From Chrysoperla carnea (lineage: Eukaryota; Arthropoda; Insecta; Neuroptera; Chrysopidae), in the NCBI RefSeq assembly GCF_905475395.1, contig NC_058337.1:93862368-93926367 (forward strand): a stretch of 64,000 nucleotides of DNA, read 5' to 3'. A program made the translations under genes and the position numbers. This document shows, piece by piece, positions 11,703 through 22,200 of the stretch. The notes beneath the pieces were generated by a model. That model made no database searches, had not been told where the DNA came from, and was given only the letters and a program-made list of their open reading frames with translations. Every line of letters starts with the position of its first letter. Within the stretch, counting starts at the first letter, position 1.

Positions 11703-13891
11703 ATGGGAATATGGGATTGTCTGAAATGTTGGAATACTTTCCCTAGATCATCTCCAGAATCGTACGAAACTAGAGATAATATTATTGGAGAGAATTGTGA
11801 ATTTGATATACTTGTTGAAAAATTAATCGTTATTGGTGTGCCATACCCTGTATTATGTCCTGGAACAGATATTGACGACCGTTGCTGTGCGAGAAAATTT
11901 TGGCCTAAAAAAAGTATTCCAAAACTTATGTCACCTTGCACAGAACCGATATGCTCGTTTCAAGCAATAACTCCAGATACAGCACAAACTTGTAGGTTGG
12001 TATACCCATTTTATTCTTATTAAAAATTAAAGCATTTCTAACGGTGGTAAAAAAGCTACAAGCGAGTTAACTTCGAAGAAGTAATTCATTACGATATGTC
12101 AATATCGTAAAATGGTAAAATATCTTTTATTATGTCTAGCAAAATGGTTTGTGTCTTTTAAATTTTTTAGAGCAATCATGAGTAAAGAAAAGAAGAAAAT
12201 AGAAAGCAGCGAAGACACTACTGAGACTACTGAGGATGGTGAGGCAGACGAACAGCCAGAAGAGAATAACGAAACCGATAACACATATGTGAAATCTGTT
12301 ATATCACGATCATCGCATCGTAGTGAATTAAATGACGAACGATCTCTTGTAAACGATGCAATTAAAATAAACCAAACAGCATCTGGAGCGGGCATTGTAG
12401 TACCGAACCCTCAAAATTATGAGGAACAGTATTATAGAGATTTTATATTAAAATATGGAACAATATTTACAGAAAATGCCAAAGATCCAATACCAAAAGA
12501 TCCAAATCCAGTAAATCCATCAAATATTGTAAAAATTAAACCATTAGTTATACCTTTAATTCAGCCGTCAACTTCTAAAAAAAAGGAATTAAAAACAAAA
12601 GTTAGTAAACAAGATAAAGTTACTCCTGTTTGGAGGACTAAACATAAAAATGCAACACAGCAGAATGAAATAAAAAATACTAAACAGGATGTTAGTGAAA
12701 TTGAATTAAGTTCAATTGATGCTGAAGCTGAAAATGACGAATCTTATACTTCAGAAGTAGATCAATGTAAGTCCTCAGAAAAATGATCGCCTGATAATAG
12801 TGTAAATCTTTTGTTTCCAAGAGAAACAAAAAATATATGCTAAATATTTAACTTTTTTAATATTGTTCATCCAAATTCGGATATACAGAGTGTCTACTTA
12901 AGTTGGCTACATATGAAAAACTTTTTGTTATACGGTTTACGAAAAAAATTTATTCTTTATAAAAATTTCTGCTTTCGAAAATATTAATATTCAGTTATTC
13001 ACTTTTGGCATCGAATGTATAGGATGTCCACAAATAGAGAAAGTTTGGTATGATTAGTCCAAGGAATCACGTTGTCAAATATAAATTTTGCCCCCGTTTT
13101 TCACCCTCCTAGGGTAGAATTTCGGAAAAATCCTTTCTTATCGGATGCCTACGCCATACAAAGAACACACCCTACGAGTTTCAGGCCTCAGGACGAAGCA
13201 TTTTATATGTATTGATTAAATATAGTATTGAAGAACATCACCTTGAAAAATGAATAAAATGCCAGTAATTTATAGTCTGATGTATACAAATTCCGCGTTA
13301 TTATAAAGGGCAAATCTAGTATCTTTGGCATGGACAGACTTAAATAGAAAATCCCGTCATTTCGATAAAACAAAATTATTAAAACCATTTCCAGCTTTCC
13401 ACAAACTATCGCAAGCATAATCTTATTTTAATGGCCAAAAAAATTAATTTTTGTAAAAAATGATCATTTTTTATAATGATAATTAAAGATTTTGTTAATT
13501 ATAAATAATTTAAGGTATTCAAACGATAAAAGTAAAGCCTGGATTTCCCACGTTGAAATTAAATCCTGAACAAACTCAAAATTTTGCTATTGCACACAGT
13601 TCATTCAAAGTCACATCATCTGAAGCACAACAAATGAAAAACGATAATCAAACAGAAAAAGTTGCCGTAGATAGTTCAAAAGACATGGGAGTTGAAGGCA
13701 CCTCATCTGATAATCATCGTGGAAAAAAAGCATTACGATGGAAAATTATTATCCGACATCAAACTCCATCTACTGAACAAGCTGAAGTCATGACGGATAA
13801 TAAAAAGTCTGATCAGAATACCAAAGACACAACAAAAGACAGTTCTTCGAGTGATTCAGGTTATTTACATTATGATTATGTAGACGAATGA
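11703..13891 (+). CDS. Uncharacterised three-exon protein, about 421-430 aa
   Basis: I do not recognise the family. Exon 1 starts at the ATG at 11703 (context AAAATGG). Exon 2 ends at 12766 at a strong GTAAGT donor. Exon 3 is 13515-13891; the phase-1 junction from exon 2 rebuilds a Cys codon and stays open to the stop. The exon 1-2 junction has two frame-keeping solutions: 11995 to 12171 (donor GTTGGT, acceptor TTTTTTAG, 421 aa) or 11991 to 12140 (donor GTAGGT, acceptor GTCTAG, 430 aa). The N-terminal third is compact and Cys-rich (about 10 Cys). It starts MGIWDCLKCW, which resembles an N-myristoylation start with nearby Cys. The rest is charged, Ser/Thr/Lys-rich and probably disordered, ending GYLHYDYVDE. 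An AATAAA at 13976-13981 follows the stop by about 85 nt. Good splice signals and continuous frame argue for a real gene. Confidence 0.7.
12767..13514. other. Second intron of the unknown gene, with repeat sequence
   Basis: It runs from the GTAAGT donor to the TTTAAG acceptor. The interior at about 12890-13200 looks like a degenerate mobile relic (CAGAGTGTCTACTTAAGTTG and TATAGGATGTCCACAAA are typical inverted-repeat-end phrases). No coding exon was recognised in it. Confidence 0.55.
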
Positions 13892-15405
13892 ATTTGCACA
13901 AAGATTGAATTTATTAATTCAATTGATTCTTATTTGGTGTATTATAATTTTTATGGATAGAATTGATTAAAAATCAATAAAAAAAATTCCTATACAATTA
14001 TTCCAAAATATTTTCTTACTCTATATTAGTTAGCCTTTGTCCTTAAGTTCTTACACACTTGAAAGCCAAATCTTACTCGTTTAAAATTTTTATTCGCGTT
14101 AGGGAGTTAAAAAAAACCGTTGTTTTCGTCTGACGTTTTACATGTATTTAAAAAAATTAAAAACCATTTCAAACAAAAATTTCAAGTGTGTATAAGAAAT
14201 TCTGATGTCTACCGCACATTATCAGACGCTGAAAGATCGGACGGATATCTATTATAAGTACTCAATAACATAAAACATATCGTGTTTTCAACGCACCCCC
14301 CCCTTCCCAAAAAAAAAGGGGTTACAAGTTTGACCACTATGTGTGCCTGTCTCTGGCATCGTAGCTCCTAAACGGATGAATCGATTCTGATGTTTTTACT
14401 TTATTATATTATAAATATAATAAAGTATTGTGATCGAAAAAAAAAAATCGATATCGGGGTTTCAACGGAAATACACTTTTTGAGGGTCCCTGATTCCAAA
14501 AAAGGTGTGGTTTTTAAAAAATGTTGCGTCCGTCGGTATGTCTGTTACCAAGCTGGAGCCTTCAATTTTCAACCAATTTTTCTCAAACTCATAGGTTCAG
14601 TTTGGTCATAATTCCAGACGATTTTTCGATTTTTTTCCCTAGGCCTTTTTTTAAGGGTACTTCCCTCTAGGCCAAAACAGGATTTTTGGGGTTTTCTCAA
14701 AAACGGCTCTAACGATTTCGATTAAACTTGACACAAGGCTAAACCTTAAGGTGTTCCTAGGATTGGTATAGGCTACATATCCGGGAAAATTCTAGAAGGC
14801 CACACCTTAGGGAAAACATTTCAAAATACAGGAAAATGGGATTTTCTAGGGAGAGGCTGAGGGGGCAGCAGTGAACCTTCGTATCAGGGTTTATATCAAG
14901 AAGGTCCTAAGTTTGATATAACTACCCACTGGGACCCCTTCCCCTGGAGCCGTAGAGCCAAAATAAAATAATAGAATTGGCTGCTTTCAATCAAAATATT
15001 ACAAGAATAATATATCAATTTTATAATATAATAAAGTCTTGTCCGATGTTTCGGACCGTTTATTTGTTTTGTTTGAAAGGCAATTTAATGAAGTGTTCTT
15101 GGCTAAGTTTCAAGATAATCAATTCAGTTTGGAGAGAGCTACAACAAGGAAAAACCCGCAATTGTCGAGGTTTTTTCAATTTTGTAAATTTCACTTAAAA
15201 AACTACATAGTACATACCATTTTTGTATTAAAATAATTCTTTTATTGTTTATTTATATTTCAATATTAAAAAAAAAAATTATTCTAATATATAAATTATT
15301 AAGACAGTATAACAACAACAAATAATTAAATTGCTTGCCTAATCACAAAATTTGTAAGCAATTTAACGCGAAACGCTTCATTGGTATTATTTAAAAATAA
15401 AAGTC
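13892..15405. other. Intergenic region between convergent 3' ends, with dispersed repeats
   Basis: The unknown gene (+) and RNMT (-) converge here. A repeat spans about 14340-15040. It begins near GCATCGTAGCTCCTAAACGG, which recurs inverted near 3545-3580. It contains a short A/T hairpin around CTTTATTATATTATAAATATAATAAAG (14399-14427), with a related ATAATATAATAAAG at about 15022-15035. TTTATT at 15241-15246 (AATAAA on the minus strand) is the likely RNMT poly(A) signal. No gene was recognised. Confidence 0.55.
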
Positions 15406-17450
15406 TTATATCGCATACTCTGGTTTTCCTTCTTTGGTCCATCCAATACGTTTTTGTTTTTGGAATGCAAAGGTCAAATACAAAGCTGAAAATAAAACAA
15501 TTCGATTAAAAATTAAAATACAACATAATAAAAAATTATCTAGAGCCACCATTTTCATTAAATTGTAATCTGGATAAAGTAGGGATGCCCCTAAAATGCT
15601 TCGCTTAAACTCCCATCGAATGTCAAAACGTGCGATAATGAAATTTCGTTTAGTTTAGGACTTTTTTAACATTTTGGATATTTGAATAGTTATAGAGTAT
15701 AAAAATGATAGTCCAATAGGGAATATTCATGAAATTTAAATTTGGTTCATATATTTTTCTTCCGTAACTTTAATGACTGGATATTTCAACTAAACCATTA
15801 TTTTAGTAATTAATATCTTTTTAATTACTTAAAATTAATTAATAAAAGTACAAATTCAGTGAGGGCATTTAAAAATTTCTAAAACGGAAATTCAAATTTT
15901 TGACGTGACATCAAAGTACGGGCTTGTTAAATTTGTTGACATACTGTGTGATATTAATTACTTACATTTTATATGGTATTTCATTAAATTATACTATTCT
16001 ACGGCTTTTTATTAGAAAACTTAATTTTTAAAGTGTAAATTATACATTGAACTGTCACCAATTGACAGATCACGTACTTATACGTCATCAATAGAGAGCG
16101 CCAAAAAACTGCGTTTAATCTCAAAATTATAATGTATTTTAAATATTTTTTTACACTTAACTACAGCATTTTTAACAATGAATTAAAAATAAAACGAATA
16201 TATTTACAAAATTTCAACTTACTTGCAGCTTCCCACTCAGATTTAGACAAAGTACCAATTTTCATATTGTCATATTTCGAATTATTAATAAACTCTTCAG
16301 CATGCTCATAATCACCCTGTGCCAAACCCACCAACTCTTCACCATTTCTTGGTGGATATGTTTCTAATCCTTGCATTTTAATTAATAAAGGCATACCGTC
16401 ATCTTTCATGCGATTATAATATTCGTCAAAACGTTCTTTACTCACTAACTTCAGACCAAATTTCGCTGCCAATTTAACAAATGTTGGAAAATGTACTAAA
16501 AACTCTGGACAATCAACGACACCTTCTAAATGAAAATCATATTTGGCACCAAATATCGGTGGTTTGTCGGTATCACATCGAAACGTCACATTATATATCG
16601 CATTACCAAAAGTTGTTTGTCCACTTTTACGTTGACGTGCTACTAACTCATTTGCATCGGGTATGGTTCCAATAAAATAACCACCCGGTTTTAAACATTC
16701 GCTAGCGTTTTGTAACATACATTCAGCTTGTTGTAAACTTTCAAAACTGTAATGAAATGAAAATTGACAACTTACTAAATCTAATTCAATCGTTTTGTCT
16801 TGATATTTTTCACGTAGACGTGATTTTGTTAAATCTGCTGGAATAAATTCAGCTGTAAATTTTTGTTGTCGATTATTATAGCCTTGATTGTTACGTTCGA
16901 ACATATATTTGTATCTGCTTTCGCACTGTTCAACTGAAACGCTGGCTATATCTGAACAAATTAAATGATGAATATTTCCTTTACGCCATTTTAGTAAATC
17001 ACCTCCTTTTCCACAACACATATCCAACACTTTTGTATGAGCACCGTAGCTTTTACCATCTCGTACTTTTGTTAAATACTCGTTAATCAGTCGACTTTTA
17101 ATCCAATTATTAAAATTTCTCATATAAAATATTCGTGACTTAAGTCGTTCATCTAAACCTTTCTCCTCTAATGCATTATAATGTTGAGCGACAACTTTAC
17201 TATGCTCACCGGGTTGTTCTAAACATTTTGGACTTGAAGTAGTTTCATGAGCAATTTCAATTTTAGCTTTTTTGATGGGCGGATAGATTTCTTCTTCAGG
17301 TTTTTCGTCAGTTTTTTCATCTTCACTTGATATTGATGTCGAAGTTAATCGACGATCAGCATTTGCAGCAGCTAACATTAAAGTTTTTTCTAAATCGTCC
17401 TCTTGATTTTCATAATTTTCTGTATCTAAGTCGTCAGATTCACTAGCCAT
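15406..17450 (-). CDS. RNMT: mRNA cap guanine-N7 methyltransferase (RNMT)
   Basis: Methylates N7 of the capping guanosine of nuclear pre-mRNA using S-adenosylmethionine. Exon 1 is 16223-17450 (409 codons plus 1 nt), with a strong GTAAGT donor. Exon 2 is 15406-15485, preceded by a TTTTCAG acceptor. The phase-1 junction restores the family's C-terminal WEAATLYLTFAFQKQK, giving about 435 aa (human about 476). Visible landmarks are an acidic Ser-rich N-terminus (1-55), a basic IKKAKIE patch (about 59-65) that may be a nuclear signal, VAQHYN (about 87-92), MRNFNNWIKSRLI (110-122), the SAM-binding motif VLDMCCGKGGDL (141-152), and CQFSFHYSF (228-236) at the active site. The start ATG follows stop-rich sequence and gives a typical MASES beginning. 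It is transcribed away from PCIF1. Confidence 0.96.
15486..16222. other. Single intron of RNMT
   Basis: A 737-bp AT-rich intron between the last two coding segments. Nothing beyond A/T-rich sequence was seen. Confidence 0.8.
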
Positions 17451-19255
17451 TGTTATTAATTATATTTTTAAGTATAAAAGTTTATTTTTTATTCTATAAT
17501 TTAACATTTATTTTAATTATAATAAATTCGTTTCTAGGTTGTTACCCTTAATAAAAAACATTTTAATATTTTTTTTAAAGATTGGTAACCGCATACGTTT
17601 CACTTAGCGCTATTTTTGAAATTCAAATTAAATACTTTTTTTTTAACATAAAACAGAATTAGTGGATTTCGTGTTTTTAAATTTTAAATTGAATCCCGTT
17701 TAATAATAATATTCTTTATTTTTTATAAACATTTTTTTAAATTATTAACAAAAATTATTTACCTAACCATCGCGCTTTATTACTTTTTTTTATAAAGCGA
17801 TATGCGATAAGCCGATAAGCGCATGTGATCTTTGATGAAGTTAGCTGAATATGTATGCATTATTTTTTACCTCCATATATAGGTTGAAATGTGAAATATA
17901 ACATGATAAAAAATATATTCGGAAATTGTCATTCCAAACTGCAGAGAAGTTTATTAAGTAACCAGATAAAGTAATATATTAAATAAAGAACTTTTTAGAA
18001 ATGAGATCTTAGTAAAATTATAGGATATATTTTATTTTTGAATTGTTTTTAAAGAAGTGATAATCAATTAAGTTACGATAATTCATAAAACGAAATTCAT
18101 ATATATAATCAGTTAAACCAATTTTTGTGTCTTTACGAAATTATTTACATGTGTGGAATGCGAATTCGCATGATAGATATTTGTTAAGATTAAGAAGATA
18201 ATACCTGTTTTATTTATTTATTTTTTTAATTTGGTAGCAAAACTTTAATGAGATATCGATGTTACAAATGAAGAAATGAAGAGTATATTTTTTTTGGGCC
18301 TCGAATAAAGTACCATATATATTCGTCAATTTTGAAGTTTTTTCAAAAAAATTTAGAATTATAAAAACTGAAATTATATACTCATTATTTCAACCTTTAT
18401 CTCTCGATCTTATTTTCCGCCGTAGCTCTTCCCGAGAAGCTCTTCTCCCGATAAAAGTTTGGATAAAACTTTGGCAGTAACGACTTTTTAATCCGTTACA
18501 ATGGCAGGCCTTAATTGATCTTCCTCTGAAATCATGTTTTGTTATTTTGTACTTGGTTTGATATTTTATTATTTTCTGTATAGGAGACAAGTGAGTGTCT
18601 CACACCGAAATTTTCTGAAATATGTGTTTCTGAAATATGTGCTACTATAAAGCTCCATCAAAACTATTCAAATAATTTTTCCATATTAAAAAAAAAACTA
18701 ACGAGAATAATTCCGAGATTTTGAATTAGATAGGAAAATACATATGAATATTGCTTTTTATACCAATTTATATGTTTAGCCTGTAATAGGCAAACCAACT
18801 TAAATTCTTTGAATGAATTGATAACTGAATCGTGTAAAACAAGCACATTTTACACCAACCAAATAACCAATAGAAATATTGGATGAACATAATCAAACAA
18901 TTCGTGGCTAGTTTCGTTTTGTAATTTTCGTTTATATATATTTCTTATGCATTGTGACATTAAATGGCGTCGCTTGATGAATTTTTGTCAGTACAATTCT
19001 AAAATATTGGTGAATTAAAATTTTTTAGATGCATTTTTAAATATAAATAAGTTAGTTATTATGTAATTAAAAGTGATTTACATTGAATATTTGATAAAAA
19101 ATTTAGTAATTCATTGTAATTTAAGTGAAAAATCGAATTTAAGTGCTGTGTGTTATTTTGTAAACAATAAGTAGTGTTTTGACAACAAAATGTCAAAAGT
19201 GATGTTCTTAACTTAAGTAACTTTTTTGTTCATTGTTATAAACATTTTTTTAAAA
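17451..19255. promoter_or_regulatory. Divergent upstream region shared by RNMT and PCIF1
   Basis: The 1.8-kb gap between the two start codons must hold the promoters of both genes. It is very AT-rich. A more GC-rich patch at about 18400-18590 (CGCCGTAGCTCTTCCCGAG) shows an open frame on the minus strand with no recognised similarity. I see no clear core promoter motif to assign. Confidence 0.5.
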
Positions 19256-22200
19256 ATGAATGAATTAAAAGAAAACCCAGATAGGAAATGGGAACCGTTC
19301 CCCAATCAGAATCAAACAATGTTAAGCCCACCTCGTATGGCAATTTCTATAGAAAATCAAAGGATTACAGTTCCTCAAACACCTCAAGGAATACCTGCAC
19401 CGTCTGGCGCTATGCAAGAACATGATTTACCACCAGAATTACTACAACAAGGCTGGAGAAAGTTTTGGTCAAAGCGTGAAAATCGCCCATATTTTTGGAA
19501 TAAAGTCACTGGAGAATCTCTGTGGGAAACGCCAGCTTTAAAAAATCAATTCGATCCAATTACGGATCCATTAGGTATATCTGCTACACCAGGACCTGTA
19601 TCATTAAAACGTCGTGCATCTGAAGATTGTGGACCGGCTGTTAAAAAGTTTGTGCTATCAGGCCCATGGGATTTGGAAGTTAACACAAATATAATTATTT
19701 TTGAAAGACCTCACACTATATATACACATCCTCATCCAGAAATTGAAGCATTTAGGTAAATTAAATTTTTTTTTTTGGAAAATTGAATTGTTCGCTACTT
19801 TTTTTTTTTTTTTAAATTGCGAATTTTAAAGAAATGTCCGATCTACTTATTTACCTTTTAAGTATTCGGTAACAAATAACAAGGTTTATTTAAAATTTTA
19901 AAATGATTTAATATATCCACCCGGATGAACTGTACGCGTGTTAGCAAAAAGCATTTGGTATAAAATGTTATGGATAGAATTTATGAGCAAATATCTTTCT
20001 ATATCTTACTTGCAAAAAAAAAAAAAAAAAAAAAATAGAAATAATATCGTCAACATTCCAAGGACTTAATTACGGTTTTGTGTATGACTTCGATGTACAA
20101 TTTTTATCTCATTAAATGGCAAAATTCTTTCATACCATTTTCATATCAAGTCATTTATTTATTAGGTGCGGGCTGGCATCAAAATTAAGGCAGTGCTATC
20201 AAGAATTGTGTCATAGTCGAGAGTCAATCGACGCGCCAAAAGACTCTTTTAATAGATGGCTAATGGAACGAAAGGTAATTGATTATGGTAGTGAACCATT
20301 CTTACCAAGTAGTTGCTATCCAGAAATATCCATGTCAATGTATCGTGAAATAATGAATGATATTCCAATAAAACTTGTTCGACCCAAATATACAGGAGAT
20401 GCTCGAAAACAATTATCTCGGTATGCAGAGGCAGCTAAAAAAATGATCGAATCTCGAAATGCAACATCAGAAAGTCGAAAAGTAGTGAAATGGAATGTAG
20501 AGGATACATTTCAATGGCTAAGAAAAACAGTTGGTGCTACTTACGATGATTTTCAAGATCGATTAACGCATTTGAAGGTAATTGTCTAATTTTTTATTAC
20601 ATAATTGATAAAATTTATTAAATATGTTTTGTATAAAATTTCCAGAAACAATGTCAACCACATTTAACAGAAACTGTTAAAAAGTCAGTGGAAGGAATAT
20701 GTTTGAAAATTTATCATTTGTCTGTCGAATATTCAAAGAAAGTTAAAGAGAAAAATAGTATAATGTTACGTGAAAATGGCATTGCAGAATTGACACCACC
20801 AGCACCAATATCAATGCGAAAAGTTTGGTGTTATCCAATACAATTTGGTATATCATGTCCGAGATATCCAGTTGTGGATTATATTCCAGAACGAGATCAA
20901 GCAATTTTAAGATATCAAGGCGATACTGTTATTATAAATTCCACTCATTTATTAAAACTTGTAAGTTCACTCTTATCTACAATAATCTATCTATCTAAAT
21001 CTGTACAGTGAAAAAGGGAAAAACGGTTCAAGATAAAGAGTTGAAATTTATATGAGCTCAAGGAAGCTATAATATGAATTGTTTAACGACAATACCGATC
21101 ACGCAGCTACCTCATAAGAAGCGGGAGTGGCGGAGCACATTTATTTAATTATGGAACGGGAGTAATAACTCATTTGAAAAGGTTTCTCAATACAACAGTT
21201 TGCGGAAAAAGTTGCTACTACTTTTCGAGCACTTTTGATGATGATTTTAAATTAGTCGATTTTAGTATTTTGTTGTCACAAAACACACGCATATGCTCTT
21301 TATTGAGCACACAAATACCGTAGAAATGACAATAATCATTATAAATTATACGTTTAATTAAATTATTGCGTTTAATGTTACAATAAATAAAAAAAACCGC
21401 CTAATTTTAAAGTTGTAGCACACTTTTTCAAAATCTTTAATATTCGTTTTGAGAAACCCTTTCAAATGAGTTATCATTAGAACCCCTATTCCATTTGAAA
21501 AAACGTACTCTACCGCCTCCCTGTTTTTCCTTATTTCCATTAACCAATTGAAAATCACTAAAAGCTATCGAGATGAAATTTTTAATTTTAATTTTTGATC
21601 AGTAATATTAATTCACTGATTAACAATCCTTTATTTTATTAAAATAGGACAACGAGAAGTCATTGAAATTTAAATGTAAACAATTTATTGGTTAAAATAT
21701 TCTATTTGGTAAATAATGGTTTTGTGCAGCTTAAAAATATCGCCATTGTCCTATCTATAAATTGAGCATCGTTGGTAAGAGATAGATAATGTATGGGGAA
21801 GCTAAATATACAGAAACAGCGGCTGTTGCCATAAAAAGCAAACGCGTTTTTAGTTGTACTGAACACACTCATTTTGAGTAGTCCGGAATGAAAGAGTATC
21901 ATATTAATTTTTTCAAAAATGTATTAAAAGGACCATCGGGTTAATCGTGGTTGAGTTAATGGCTAATTATTATACCTTAAGATTAAAATATAAAGGAGAT
22001 AGCACAACGCATGAATGGAAACATGTTTTAAATGAATGTTATTCGAAAGTATGCCATAATTTTTAAAAAGCTATATTACCTCAAATATTTCGTTAAAAAG
22101 CTATAATAATTATTATTTTACAATTATCGTAACGAATTGACCGTAGTGGAAAAGTTTAAAGAACTAAAAATCTAAAATGTCAATTGTTTGTATTTTCTTA

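Noticed and set aside
12112-12170. Independent start of the second exon of the unknown gene at the ATG at 12112
   Set aside because: The frame is open from the acceptor side and exon 1 joins in frame. A hydrophobic MVKYLLLCLAKWF start could mimic a signal peptide, but two candidate acceptors lie inside it, so I favour splicing.
18390-18590. 66-codon minus-strand open frame in the RNMT-PCIF1 spacer
   Set aside because: The Arg/Lys-rich end reads like chance translation of a GC-richer patch. No similarity and no splice partner.
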